64,000 nt of DNA from DSYU01 sp964437595. Lineage in GTDB: Bacteria > Chloroflexota > Anaerolineae > Anaerolineales > Anaerolineaceae. Below, in pieces: positions 42,732-54,672 of this stretch; positions within the stretch are counted from its first letter, which is position 1, and every line of letters starts with the position of its first letter. The notes below the pieces were generated by a model. It saw only the letters and a program-made list of their open reading frames with translations. It was not told where the DNA came from and made no database searches. Location of the stretch: contig CAYTHO010000009.1 of the NCBI GenBank assembly GCA_964437595.1, positions 1 through 64,000 on the forward strand. The letters run 5' to 3'. The position numbers and the translations under genes are program-made.

Positions 42732-43331
42732 TTAGGGCTGCACCGAGCTTCTGATGATTACCAGGAAGGCATCGGCTACGATTGGATTAAACATTTTTCC
42801 GCGCTCTTGCTGGATAATTTGAATGGCTTCTTCCTCCGTGAATGCTTTACGATACACGCGATTGGAGATAAGCGCATCCCATACTCCAGCGATCGAAAGA
42901 ATCTGAGACGCCAGTGGTATTTCGTTCCTTTTTAACCCGCGTGGGTATCCCAGGCCGTCCCATCGCTCGTGGTGATTGGATAGAATCTCAATGACGGGCT
43001 TCAAAAACTCCATCGGTTCCAGAATTTCAATCGCGTACCGCACATGTTCTCGGACGATCATATACTCGTCTTCTGTCAGAGCCCCCTTTTTTAACAAAAT
43101 GGCATCTGGAACAGCCAGTTTTCCAATGTCGTGCAGCAAAGCTCCGCGGCGAATCGCAGCCAGCTCTTTATCGGGAACGCCCAGTTCAGTTGCTAGGAAC
43201 ACCGCCATCTGTGCCACCCGCTCACAGTGTTCGGCAGTGTCGTGGTCTTTATACGATAAAGCCCGGATCAAGCTTGAAATCATGGCATCATATTCTTTTT
43301 CAAGATCCACTTGCGCTGTGTTGGCCGCCAT
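42732..43331 (-). CDS. HD-GYP domain protein (c-di-GMP phosphodiesterase type)
   Basis: A 199-residue single-domain protein: HDIGK metal motif, HHERWDGLGYPRG (the GYP motif) and IPLASQILSIAGVWDALIS, plus the HD pair. HD-GYP enzymes hydrolyse cyclic di-GMP. No sensor domain, so control is by expression or partner. GAGGAAGG precedes ATG 43331. A PilZ effector gene at 54673 suggests a c-di-GMP network. Confidence 0.9.
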   Translation of the reverse strand: MAANTAQVDLEKEYDAMISSLIRALSYKDHDTAEHCERVAQMAVFLATELGVPDKELAAIRRGALLHDIGKLAVPDAILLKKGALTEDEYMIVREHVRYAIEILEPMEFLKPVIEILSNHHERWDGLGYPRGLKRNEIPLASQILSIAGVWDALISNRVYRKAFTEEEAIQIIQQERGKMFNPIVADAFLVIIRSSVQP

Positions 43332-43430
43332 CACCACCTTCCTCGCCGATTTCACCAGGGGGATTAGATTATGTCTAGTATACGCTTATTCATTGGAAAT
43401 GTCATTTGAAATACTGGCTATAATAAATGT

Positions 43431-43440
43431 ACAGTACTGT
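43431..43440 (+). promoter_or_regulatory. Palindrome at the probable GH31 start site
   Basis: ACAGTACTGT is a 10-bp perfect palindrome 7 nt past a TATAAT (43419-43424) and 24 nt before the GH31 ATG. It could be an operator near the transcription start. Confidence 0.35.
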
Positions 43441-43463
43441 CTATAAAAATAGTTGGCTTCTAG

Positions 43464-46130
43464 ATGGATGGAGTGAAATTGATCCCAGAACATTTCAAGA
43501 TCAAGCTTGGCCCGCTCCCAAACCCGGAAGCGGTGGTAAAGACTGCGCATGCCCGATTTACGGTATTAACCCCGCGCTTGGTGCGCATGGAATGGAGTCC
43601 AGTTGGTGTCTTTGAAGATCGCGGAAGCCAGCCATTCTGGTTTCGCAGCCAACCGGTTCCTAAGTTTGCCGTGCGGCGGAATGAAAGTACGCTTGTCATC
43701 GAAACCGATGCGCTGCGCCTGTTCTATATCTCCGATGATCCATTCTCCACGCAAAATCTGCGGATCGAACTGAAGCAAATGGGTGCAACCTGGTACTTCG
43801 GGGACCCCGACCCAGATAACCTGCTTGGCACAGCACGGACCGTGGACGGGGTCGATGGGGCCACGCCGCTCAGTCCAGGCCTGATTTCGCGCAGCGGCTG
43901 GTCCGTGGTGGATGATTCGGCCAGCCTGGTGTTCAACGATGCTGGTTGGCTGGAGTCCCGCGCAGCGCCTGAAGGCCAGCTCGATTTGTACTTCTTTGGC
44001 TATGGACATGATTATCTGGGCTGCCTGCGAGAATTTAACCTCATCTCTGGCGCCGTGCCGATGATCCCTCGCTTCATATTGGGCAATTGGTGGAGCCGCT
44101 ATTGGGAATATTCCGAGGCAGATCTAAAGCGATTGATGAATGATTTTGAGGCTTACGAAGTGCCGCTTTCCGTATGCATCATTGACATGGATTGGCATAT
44201 TACCAAAACCGGCAATGATAGCACGGGTTGGACCGGCTACACCTGGAACCGTAGCCTCTTCCCGGATCCGGAGGATATGCTGCGCTTCTTGCACGAAAAA
44301 GGACTGAAGGTTGCGCTCAACCTGCATCCGGCAGAGGGTGTCCACCGGCATGAAGAAATGTATGCTGAGATGAGCGCGGCAGTTGGAAATGACCCAAAGC
44401 TGGGCGAGCCGGTAGAATTTGACATTACCAATCCGCGTTTCGTGGAAGCCTATTTTCGCATTTTGCATCATCCTCAGGAGAAGCGCGGTGTTGACTTCTG
44501 GTGGATAGATTGGCAGCAGGGCGCCCGCACGCGCCTCTCCGGTCTCGATCCCCTGTGGTGGCTCAACCACCTGCACTTCTATGATCTGGGTCGCGATGGC
44601 AAACGTCGGTCTTTTGTCTTTTCTCGCTGGGGTGGCTTAGGGAACCATCGCTACCCGATTGGCTTTTCGGGTGATTCGGTGATTACCTGGGCATCCCTGG
44701 GGTTCCAGCCATATTTCACTGCCACATCCTCAAACGTTAATTATGGCTGGTGGAGCCACGATATCGGCGGGCATATGGGTGGGATTGAGGACGGCGAACT
44801 ATATACCCGCTGGGTGCAGTTGGGCGCTTTCCTCCCGGTGCTGCGCTTGCACAGCACGAAAAATGCCTACCATGAGCGCCGACCATGGGGCTTTGACGCA
44901 GAAACCTTCATCGCCGCCAGGTCAGCGCTGCAGCTCCGCCATGCTTTGATTCCGTATCTATACAGCATGGCCTGGAGCTTCCACCGCAGCAGCATCCCGC
45001 CTTTGCTGCCCATGTATTACACGCATCCTGAGCAGGAAGAAGCCTATGCCTGCCCAAACCAATACTGGTTTGGCGACCAGTTGGTCGTTGCGCCATTCAT
45101 CACTCCCATGCAAGCGGACACGCGTTTGAGCCGGGCGGTAGCCTGGCTTCCGGATGGCGATTGGTACGATTACTTCACCGGCCAGTTTTACCCGGGCGGT
45201 GGCTGGCAGGCTTTTTATGGCACGCTGCGCGAGATTCCCTTGTTTGCAAAAGCAGGCGCGGTTATCCCGCAGGGACCGTTGAAGGGGCGCGATAATGTCA
45301 GCCTCCCGGACCACCTGCTTGTTCATGTATTCCCCGGCGCGGATGGGAAATTTGAGTTGTATGAAGATGAGGGCAATACCAATGCCTATCTAACCGGTGA
45401 ATACGCCGTGACCCCTATCGTGCAGAAGTGGGCCGGCACGGGCACTACATTGACTATAGGCCCGTCGGAAGGTGCGGTGGATCTCTTGCCACGCCAGCGC
45501 AAAATGGATTTACTATTCCGTGGTTTCAATCCTCCAGAGTCGATGGAAGTACGGTTGAACGGATCTCCTCTGGATGTGCATTTTGAGTATCAAGTTGATA
45601 CGCATACTCTACTGGTTACTGGGATGATGCTCACGCCATCGGATTATCTTGAAGTAGCGGTCGCCGGGCGAGGTAATCTTGCCATGCGTGAGGATGCGCG
45701 AAAGCCTGCTTGCCTGAAAATGATCAGGTACTTCAAGCTAGATACAGGAGCGAAGGCCGGCCTTGCTGCCGAGTTGGACCAGTTGATGGAAGAGCCTTCC
45801 CGGTTGGCGCGTTACTTGCCGGCCCTCACTGAAAGCCAGCAGCGCGCTCTGTTTGAAGTGCTCACCGGCGCAGGGATGGATTACACGGACAGCACTGGCG
45901 ATCCGCTAATTGTGGTGTGGAACAACCGTGGTGATGACAAGATCCATCATCTATTCGCCCTGTCACGGTTGAATCACTGGTGGCGCTATCCCGACCGTTT
46001 CCCCTGGTCGAGCGCTGAAGCCCCACGTTTTCTCGCGTACCGCCCAAAGAAAGATTTTAGCGAAAAAGACCCGTGGGTAGTGCAGTTAAATTATTATGGC
46101 GTTCATACAGTAAAATACGGAGAAAAGTAA
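43464..46130 (+). CDS. GH31 family alpha-glycosidase
   Basis: An 888-residue GH31 enzyme. N-terminal beta domain (RLVRMEWSPVGVFEDR), then the barrel with PRFILGNWWSRYWEYSEADL, VCIIDMDWHI, the nucleophile Asp in GVDFWWIDWQQGAR, FSGDSVITW (acid/base region) and WWSHDIGGHMGG. A C-terminal extension (about 780-888) continues beyond the normal beta domains. Likely releases alpha-glucose or alpha-xylose from oligosaccharides. ATG 43464 lacks a good Shine-Dalgarno; a TTG at 43479 after GGATGGAG is possible. Confidence 0.93.
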   Translation: MDGVKLIPEHFKIKLGPLPNPEAVVKTAHARFTVLTPRLVRMEWSPVGVFEDRGSQPFWFRSQPVPKFAVRRNESTLVIETDALRLFYISDDPFSTQNLRIELKQMGATWYFGDPDPDNLLGTARTVDGVDGATPLSPGLISRSGWSVVDDSASLVFNDAGWLESRAAPEGQLDLYFFGYGHDYLGCLREFNLISGAVPMIPRFILGNWWSRYWEYSEADLKRLMNDFEAYEVPLSVCIIDMDWHITKTGNDSTGWTGYTWNRSLFPDPEDMLRFLHEKGLKVALNLHPAEGVHRHEEMYAEMSAAVGNDPKLGEPVEFDITNPRFVEAYFRILHHPQEKRGVDFWWIDWQQGARTRLSGLDPLWWLNHLHFYDLGRDGKRRSFVFSRWGGLGNHRYPIGFSGDSVITWASLGFQPYFTATSSNVNYGWWSHDIGGHMGGIEDGELYTRWVQLGAFLPVLRLHSTKNAYHERRPWGFDAETFIAARSALQLRHALIPYLYSMAWSFHRSSIPPLLPMYYTHPEQEEAYACPNQYWFGDQLVVAPFITPMQADTRLSRAVAWLPDGDWYDYFTGQFYPGGGWQAFYGTLREIPLFAKAGAVIPQGPLKGRDNVSLPDHLLVHVFPGADGKFELYEDEGNTNAYLTGEYAVTPIVQKWAGTGTTLTIGPSEGAVDLLPRQRKMDLLFRGFNPPESMEVRLNGSPLDVHFEYQVDTHTLLVTGMMLTPSDYLEVAVAGRGNLAMREDARKPACLKMIRYFKLDTGAKAGLAAELDQLMEEPSRLARYLPALTESQQRALFEVLTGAGMDYTDSTGDPLIVVWNNRGDDKIHHLFALSRLNHWWRYPDRFPWSSAEAPRFLAYRPKKDFSEKDPWVVQLNYYGVHTVKYGEK

Positions 46131-46229
46131 CCACGTGCCGGGTGTATAATGGCTCGGCTTTTGCCCGCTCTAAGTTTGCATATTATGGGTAGATTGGGCA
46201 AGCCGACTATTTATTGCTGAGGTTTTGAA

Positions 46230-47636
46230 ATGAAGACTGATCTTCGTGAAAAGGAGCAGGCGAATAGTGTGTCTCTAGAAAAAACCGGGCGCGACGGTTT
46301 TACAACCGGCTTGGGCGTACTTGCCGCGACTCTAGGGTCTGCGGTAGGTTTAGGAAACATCTGGAAATTCCCATCTCTAACGGGTATTAATGGTGGGGCC
46401 ACTTTTATTTTGGTCTACTTGTTGAGCACACTGCTGGTAGGCCTGCCGGTGATGATCGCCGAGATTGTTCTTGGGCGTACAGCCCGGGCTGATGCAATAA
46501 CCACATTGCGAAAGTTAGCGCCCAATCGCATTCCCTGGTGGCTGATTGGGGTGTCAGGTGTGCTGGCGGCCTTTTTAATTCTGGCTTTCTACACTGAGGT
46601 TGCGGGTTGGGTTTTTGCCTATATTTTAAAATCCATCTCAGGGCAAATCATTACTACTGACCAACAGGTGCTGTCACAGGCCTTTTCTGGGTTGGTCAGC
46701 AGCCCAGTGCAGTCCCTGTTGTGGCAGTGGCTTGTGCTGGTATTGATTGGTGGCATTATTATCTTGGGCGTCACCAGAGGTATTGAGCAAACTACAAAAC
46801 GGCTGATGCCTTTATTGTTTCTTTTAGTCATCATTCTGGTCGTGCGCAGTCTTACGCTCCCTGGGGCGGCGCAGGGGCTGGCATTTCTCTTCAAGCCAGA
46901 CTTCTCCCGCCTTAACGCAGGCATCATCCTGGCAGCGCTGGGCCTGTCCTTCTTCAAGCTCTCGGTAGGTATGGGCACCATGATCACCTATGGCAGCTAC
47001 TACCGCGAGGATCAAAATATCCCCAAGACTACTGCCATGGTTATGCTGGCGGATCTTACGGTATCGCTCCTGGCGGGCATGGCTATTTTTCCAGCGGTCT
47101 TCACCTATGGACTTCAACCGGAAGTGGGTCCATCACTGCTGTTTGTGACCATCCCATCCATCTTTGCTTCCTTGCCGTTGGGCGGCATTTTCGTGGTGCT
47201 GTTCTTCTTGCTGGCCGCGATCGCGGCTACTGGAGCCATGCTTTCTCTGCTTGAAGTACCAGTCGCTTTTCTTAACGAACGGGCAGGGTTATCGCGCACA
47301 AAAGCCACGGTTTATACGCTCATTCCCCTTGCGCTGATCGGGTCTACTGCGGCGCTTTCCAACAGCTTGCTGGCCGATTTCAAGCTTTTTGGCTTGACCA
47401 TGTTCGACCTGTTCGACTTCATCACTTCCAATGTGCTCCTGCCGTTAGGGGGGCTGTTCCTGGCCTTATTTGTCGGTTGGGTATGGGGAAAGAAGTCCTT
47501 AGAAAACGCATTATCGAATAACGGAAAGCTCGCTAATCAGAAATTAGTGCGAGCCTTTTTGTTCATTATCCGTTTCGTCACCCCGTTGCTGGTATTGTTG
47601 ATCTTGCTGAATGGGTTAAAAATCATCTCATTTTAA
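46230..47636 (+). CDS. Sodium-dependent (NSS/SNF) transporter
   Basis: A 468-residue polytopic carrier of the neurotransmitter:sodium symporter family. The first helix carries TLGSAVGLGNIWKFPSLTGINGG, which binds sodium and substrate. About 11-12 helices, LeuT fold. Family members import amino acids or related compounds. A long hairpin follows at 47650. Confidence 0.93.
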   Translation: MKTDLREKEQANSVSLEKTGRDGFTTGLGVLAATLGSAVGLGNIWKFPSLTGINGGATFILVYLLSTLLVGLPVMIAEIVLGRTARADAITTLRKLAPNRIPWWLIGVSGVLAAFLILAFYTEVAGWVFAYILKSISGQIITTDQQVLSQAFSGLVSSPVQSLLWQWLVLVLIGGIIILGVTRGIEQTTKRLMPLLFLLVIILVVRSLTLPGAAQGLAFLFKPDFSRLNAGIILAALGLSFFKLSVGMGTMITYGSYYREDQNIPKTTAMVMLADLTVSLLAGMAIFPAVFTYGLQPEVGPSLLFVTIPSIFASLPLGGIFVVLFFLLAAIAATGAMLSLLEVPVAFLNERAGLSRTKATVYTLIPLALIGSTAALSNSLLADFKLFGLTMFDLFDFITSNVLLPLGGLFLALFVGWVWGKKSLENALSNNGKLANQKLVRAFLFIIRFVTPLLVLLILLNGLKIISF

Positions 47637-47649
47637 AGCATGACAACCT

Positions 47650-47692
47650 GGTGCAGCCGGTCTAGTACATCAAAAAATTCCCCGGCTGCACC
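47650..47692 (+). terminator. Long-loop hairpin between the NSS and DUF2721 genes
   Basis: GGTGCAGCCGG (47650-47660) pairs perfectly with CCGGCTGCACC (47682-47692), loop of 21 nt, in the gap after the NSS stop. No U-tract, so it may attenuate rather than end transcription. Confidence 0.5.
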
Positions 47693-47733
47693 GGTGTTCT
47701 GACTGAGTTTAGGAAGAGGAGGCCTGAATTACA

Positions 47734-48126
47734 ATGGAACTGACTCTCACAACCCCGGCGTTGCTTTTTCCGGCTATCTCCTTGCTGCTGCTGGCTTATA
47801 CCAACCGCTTTCTCACTCTGGCGAATCTCATTAGAGAGCTGCACCGCAGTTATAAAACCAATCCTGAGGAGATTATCATCGCCCAACTCTCCAATCTGCG
47901 CTATCGGGTAAAGCTCATCCGCAACATGCAGATATACGGCGTGTCCAGTTTCTTTGGCTGTGTGCTGTGCATGTTGATGCTTTTTGCAGGACAGGTGGTG
48001 CTCGCTTCTTATATCTTTGGTTTCAGCCTGTTCCTTCTGCTGGTTTCCCTGGCGCTTTCTCTGCGCGAGGTCCAAACTTCGGTCGATGCGTTAAACTATC
48101 GCCTGAGTGATCTGGAGCGGAAATAA
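47734..48126 (+). CDS. DUF2721 membrane protein
   Basis: A 130-residue small protein with TPALLFPAISLLLLAYTNRFLTLANLIRELHR and two more hydrophobic helices, matching DUF2721. Unknown function. GAGGAGG lies 11-17 nt before the ATG. Its stop is immediately beside the convergent hydrolase stop (48127). Confidence 0.88.
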   Translation: MELTLTTPALLFPAISLLLLAYTNRFLTLANLIRELHRSYKTNPEEIIIAQLSNLRYRVKLIRNMQIYGVSSFFGCVLCMLMLFAGQVVLASYIFGFSLFLLLVSLALSLREVQTSVDALNYRLSDLERK

Positions 48127-49086
48127 TCATCCTGGCGTAGAAAGAATAACTGCTTCGCCTGTTGTGCGCGGCGCCACATGAGCATCTGGCATGAATTCCT
48201 GGAGGAACTCGCCCAGTTTCTGATCGTACTCTGCCTGGTTCTTCCACAATGCTTCGGCATGGCCGGCGTTGGGGGCTAAGTAGAGGATACGCTTGCCGCG
48301 TGTTTTCGCGTTGTACAGATCAATGCTCATTTGGGGCAAAATATAAGAGTCGTTCTTTCCGTGGCTCAAGAAAATCGGGGTTTCCACCTGTGCAATTGAG
48401 TTGATTGGTGAAGCATCCTCGAACTTCCAGCCAGCGATTTGCCAGACAAAGAAATTGGCCAGGTTGAGCAGTGGGAAAGGCGGCAGGTGATACTCCTCGT
48501 TCAGCCGGTGGGTTAACAATTCACGAAGGTCCGAAAAGCTGCAGTCTGCAACGGCAAAGGCAATTCGCGGATCGATGGCTGCGTGCTGCAGTGTCGTCGC
48601 TGCGCCAAGCGACAACCCTGCGGTGCCGACAATTCCGCCAGGGTCCAGGCGGGAAAAAGCCCAATCAACCACAGCTTTTAGGTCCTGTTTCTCATAGAAG
48701 CCGAAGGATGTATTTGTTCCGCCGCTCCGCCCGTGGTGGCGTATATCGTACAGCAGCACATTAAACCCGCGCTTGCGAAACAAACCAGCGTATATCACCA
48801 TGCCGTACATGCTCCAGGTAATCCCGTGCGTCAGCACAACCGTGCGTTGCGACCCTTCTAGCGGATGGTATACGGCATACAGATCATAACCGAAGGGCGA
48901 TTCAATGCGCACCTCTTCCTTCGGCCAGGGCAGGTAGTCCGCTTCGACCAGCCTGCCGTTCTCCACTTCTTGGCGAAGCGTCTCCTCTATCGGGAAAATA
49001 TTTGGGTAGATTACCTGCCTGGCGAAGTAGTATCCAGCAGCGAGCAAGATTAGTGAGATGAGGAAAAGAGAAATGATAATGGGCAT
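48127..49086 (-). CDS. Membrane-anchored alpha/beta hydrolase
   Basis: A 319-residue hydrolase. N-terminal helix (IISLFLISLILLAAGYYF), oxyanion loop HGITWSMYG, nucleophile in G-L-S159-L-G (VGTAGLSLGAATTLQ), acid near SHGKNDSYI, base in NAGHAEALW. Bem46/YqkD-like. Last gene of the Gfo/Idh-CrtY-RecD2 run, 3 nt after RecD2. Substrate unknown. Confidence 0.88.
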   Translation of the reverse strand: MPIIISLFLISLILLAAGYYFARQVIYPNIFPIEETLRQEVENGRLVEADYLPWPKEEVRIESPFGYDLYAVYHPLEGSQRTVVLTHGITWSMYGMVIYAGLFRKRGFNVLLYDIRHHGRSGGTNTSFGFYEKQDLKAVVDWAFSRLDPGGIVGTAGLSLGAATTLQHAAIDPRIAFAVADCSFSDLRELLTHRLNEEYHLPPFPLLNLANFFVWQIAGWKFEDASPINSIAQVETPIFLSHGKNDSYILPQMSIDLYNAKTRGKRILYLAPNAGHAEALWKNQAEYDQKLGEFLQEFMPDAHVAPRTTGEAVILSTPG

Positions 49087-49089
49087 AGG

Positions 49090-51345
<2,256 letters not shown>

Positions 51346-51354
51346 AATGATTCC

Positions 51355-52542
51355 TTATGCTTTCCGTAGCAATTTTACCCGGAAGAATGCCTTAAGGAGA
51401 GGTCCTGCTGGTAAGGTTGACAAAAGCCGCACATTCTCCTCTACGGAGTCTGTTTCATCCAGGAATCGAAAGATCTCTTGCACGGTATTACGCTGGAATA
51501 GCCGGGGCACCATTTCCTTCATCTGGTCGCCCTGGCGATAGATCATCTGCAAAAATAATGAAGCGAACAGGTGATAGCGGCGGGGTGTTTCGGGGACCTG
51601 GAAGGGATGGCCGAAGTCTGTTAGCGATTCTACAATGGCTGCCGCGTCTTTTTGCATGCGTAAAAATGCACTTTTGACGATTGGCTTTACCATTCCTCCC
51701 CTGGTTCCAATAGCCATTACCCGTCTGCCCAGCCGGCGAGGGAAAGGGTGGTCTGTGATTGGTATTACTCCCGACTCTACCGAGTCTGTCCGGTACCGCC
51801 TGATTTGACGAATCTCCTCCAGGTATTCAGCAATCGCCCGATCATATTCGTGCGGTTTTAACAGATCGGCGGAAAGGACAATCAGCTTGATCATTGCTCG
51901 CCGGCGGGTAAGGGGCAGGATATGAAAAAAGCGCAAGTTCCCTTTTTGGGGGATGCGAAAATCGAACAGCGTTACAGTCTGGGGGTCAAAGCAGTCAGTG
52001 GGCGTTTCGATTTCCCATCCTTTGAAATGCTGCTTGAGGTAGTGATAGCGCTTTGGACCGGATGAGTAGTTGGAAGGTTTGAAAATACTGTCGAAGGCAA
52101 ACCGCGCGGCATACGGCTCTTCGTTAATAATAACGCTTGCGCTGGCTTTGTCTTGTGTATCACCAATCTCACTGACACGCGCTTGCATGAAGTGCACGCC
52201 AGGGGTGCTGGCCAGTGCTTCTCGCATGCTGGTATAAAAATCGATGCCGCGGATCATCTTGTACAGGTATGGACGGATGTCGAATACCTGGTGGTAATGC
52301 TCGCCGATGATTTCGACCTGATCCCAGGTGTGATACACCAGGTGATCAAAACGAGTAGGTTGTTCTGTCAGAAAAGACCAGGTGCGATCGTTGAGCGTTT
52401 TGGCGTCCCGATCAACCAGGAGGATGGACTGCCCCCGTAGTGGAGACAATGCCATCTCATAAGCTAAACCTAAACCAGCCGCCCCGCTGCCAGCAATGAT
52501 GAAATCATATGAATGTGTTTTTGGGGGAACCTCTGTGGTCAC
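51355..52542 (-). CDS. crtY: Lycopene cyclase
   Basis: A 395-residue CrtY-type cyclase. Starts with a FAD-binding Rossmann block (YDFIIAGSGAAGLGLAYEM) and has LNDRTWSFLTEQPTRFDHLVYHTW, the hallmark NDRTWSF of lycopene cyclases. It closes one or both ends of lycopene into beta-ionone rings. GTG 52542 is preferred because GGGGTGG lies 6 nt before; an in-frame TTG at 52557 is less likely. Cotranscribed with Gfo/Idh and recD2. Confidence 0.9.
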   Translation of the reverse strand: MTTEVPPKTHSYDFIIAGSGAAGLGLAYEMALSPLRGQSILLVDRDAKTLNDRTWSFLTEQPTRFDHLVYHTWDQVEIIGEHYHQVFDIRPYLYKMIRGIDFYTSMREALASTPGVHFMQARVSEIGDTQDKASASVIINEEPYAARFAFDSIFKPSNYSSGPKRYHYLKQHFKGWEIETPTDCFDPQTVTLFDFRIPQKGNLRFFHILPLTRRRAMIKLIVLSADLLKPHEYDRAIAEYLEEIRQIRRYRTDSVESGVIPITDHPFPRRLGRRVMAIGTRGGMVKPIVKSAFLRMQKDAAAIVESLTDFGHPFQVPETPRRYHLFASLFLQMIYRQGDQMKEMVPRLFQRNTVQEIFRFLDETDSVEENVRLLSTLPAGPLLKAFFRVKLLRKA

Positions 52543-52560
52543 GAAATACCACCCCAAGAA

Positions 52561-53553
52561 TCACTTCAATTGAATAGTGGTTTGCTTCCTGGCCGCATCG
52601 TATAAGGCTTGTGCAGTGCGCACGTGATTGCGGCTTTCCTCGAGGCTGATGAGCGTTGGCGCGCCATCCAGAATAGCTGCATTCATATTCTCAATCTCAC
52701 CCAGGTACAGTTCTGGCGATTTCGCCTTTAGCTTCTCCGGTTTTCCATTAGCGGGAGTGAACACAATTTCTCGGTCCTTTTCGTTGACACCCGTAAATGG
52801 GCGATTCAGCGTCAGCCGGCCCAGGCTTCCGTGGATTTCAGCCATGGTGAAGAATGGCACGTTAAAACCAGCAAATATTTGCGCCGAGCGCCCGCCCGAA
52901 TAGGATAACTGCCCGGCAAAGGTTTCATCTACCCCGCTCGGGCCGATGATCTGCTGTCCGGTGACCGATTCGGGTAATTGACCATATACGAACTGAACGA
53001 AGCTGATTGGGTAAATGCCCACATCCCACAGCGCGCCGCCGCCGTAATCAGGCACAAGCCGGACGTTGCCAGGGCTTTCACCCATGAAGAAGCTGAACCC
53101 GGCCCGCACATAACGAATTTCACCCAGCCGTCCCTCGCGAATGATCTCACCGACCAGCTTGGTTTGCGGGTGATGCCGGTACATAAAAGCCTCTTGTAGA
53201 ATCTGCCTGGTCTGCTGGCGGGCAGCAATCATCGCATCTACCTCTTCAACCGTTATGGCGAAGGGTTTCTCGCACAGTACATTTTTACCTGCCCGCATGG
53301 CTTTTATGCTCCACTCGGCGTGCAGGTGGTTGGGCAGGCTGATATAAACTGCATCGATTTCATCCGAAGCAAGCATTTCCTCATAACTGCCGAATACCCG
53401 CGGGATACCCCATTCCTTGGCGTATGCCTGGCCTTTGGCGAAATCTCGGCTGGCAACGGCTGCCAGTTTGCCGCGTTTCGATGCCCGTATAGCCGGAATT
53501 ACTCGGCGGTTAATATTAGCGGTGGAAACAAGACCCCATCGGATCGTATCCAT
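52561..53553 (-). CDS. Gfo/Idh/MocA family oxidoreductase
   Basis: A 330-residue NAD(P)-dependent sugar dehydrogenase. Rossmann start IRWGLVSTANINRRVIPAIRAS, then VYISLPNHLHAEWSIKAMRAGKNVLCEKPFA with the catalytic Lys in EKP. Likely acts on an inositol- or glucose-like sugar. First gene of the operon with crtY; divergent from the deacetylase. Confidence 0.9.
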   Translation of the reverse strand: MDTIRWGLVSTANINRRVIPAIRASKRGKLAAVASRDFAKGQAYAKEWGIPRVFGSYEEMLASDEIDAVYISLPNHLHAEWSIKAMRAGKNVLCEKPFAITVEEVDAMIAARQQTRQILQEAFMYRHHPQTKLVGEIIREGRLGEIRYVRAGFSFFMGESPGNVRLVPDYGGGALWDVGIYPISFVQFVYGQLPESVTGQQIIGPSGVDETFAGQLSYSGGRSAQIFAGFNVPFFTMAEIHGSLGRLTLNRPFTGVNEKDREIVFTPANGKPEKLKAKSPELYLGEIENMNAAILDGAPTLISLEESRNHVRTAQALYDAARKQTTIQLK

Positions 53554-53733
53554 AATCCCTCCGAATTCTTTACTATTAGAAGCATAGTATAGGTGAGAAG
53601 ATTAGTCAAATCTTTGCATGAAGGAACGAGAGATCTGTTCGTCGGCTTCGCCGAAAGCGGAATGCCGTTCCGGTAACCTCGGAACAGGTATAATTGCCGG
53701 AGATGGTGTTTACTTTCTATAATCGGAGGCGTG

Positions 53734-54483
53734 ATGAGTCAGATCCAGAGAAAATGGCCAAAAGGTTGTCGTGCGGCAGTTAGCCTGACGTATGATGATG
53801 GAATTGTAAATCACCCTCAAATAGTCGCTCCGCTGCTTGAGGAATATGGTTTCCGCGGAACCTTTTATGTACCCATCACAGATGATGTAACGCATGACCC
53901 CTTGCCCTGGCGAGATATAGCTGCCCGTGGACACGAACTCGGCAACCACACTGTATTCCATCCCTGCTGGTCTCCAAAGGGTGAATCGAAAGACTGGCTA
54001 TCCGATCAGTTCAACCTGGCGAATTACACTCCCGAACGCTGGCTGGATGAAATCAACACGGCCAACGAAGGGTTGGAGTTAATCGACAACCAGACAGAAC
54101 GAACGTTTGGCAACACGTGTTTTAATAATTTCCTTGGTCCCGAAGAGCATCTGGTATGTTTAGAACCGCTTATCGCCCAGGTGTTCCTGGCAGCCAGAGG
54201 GGAAAAATCGGATAAACCGGTAGACATGGCACAAATCAATTTCAATAACCTGGGTACAGTTTGGGCTGACCGGCGCTCATTTGGCGACTTTACTGGGGAA
54301 CTGCAAGAGATAATCGACAATGGCGGTTGGGTAATCTACACCTTCCATGGGGTTGGGAAAGGCTCGCACATGCATTATATTGAGGCGGATGAGCATCTTC
54401 ATCTCTTGCGGTTCCTACGGGAAAATGCCGATCAATACTGGACCGCGCCTGTTATAGATGTCGTGAGGTGGTTAAAACGATAG
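53734..54483 (+). CDS. Polysaccharide deacetylase (NodB/CE4) family protein
   Basis: A 249-residue CE4 protein. The catalytic pair is D21-D22 in VSLTYDDGIVNHP, with the metal His in HELGNHTVFH. CE4 enzymes remove N- or O-acetyl groups from glycans or peptidoglycan. No signal peptide, so it may act in the cytoplasm. GGAGG precedes ATG 53734; TATAAT sits at 53689-53694 after a 6-bp hairpin (53667-53685). Confidence 0.88.
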   Translation: MSQIQRKWPKGCRAAVSLTYDDGIVNHPQIVAPLLEEYGFRGTFYVPITDDVTHDPLPWRDIAARGHELGNHTVFHPCWSPKGESKDWLSDQFNLANYTPERWLDEINTANEGLELIDNQTERTFGNTCFNNFLGPEEHLVCLEPLIAQVFLAARGEKSDKPVDMAQINFNNLGTVWADRRSFGDFTGELQEIIDNGGWVIYTFHGVGKGSHMHYIEADEHLHLLRFLRENADQYWTAPVIDVVRWLKR

Positions 54484-54672
54484 AGCGTTTGGATAGTTTG
54501 TAAAACGCCAGAAGTCTTTCTACAAAAAAGCCACTTTATAATTGGGAAAATCGCTATACCAATTTTGCCTATAAATGATACACTTATGTAGCACTCATTT
54601 TTAACCGATTGATAATTTTTGCGATCCTGCAGGTTTACAACAGTAATAGCTGACGCAGACCATGGAGGGAAA

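Noticed and set aside
53642..53685. Small hairpins (TCGGC/GCCGA, GTTCCG/CGGAAC) before the deacetylase
   Set aside because: Stems of 5-6 bp only, in a divergent promoter region; not convincing as a terminator or RNA gene.
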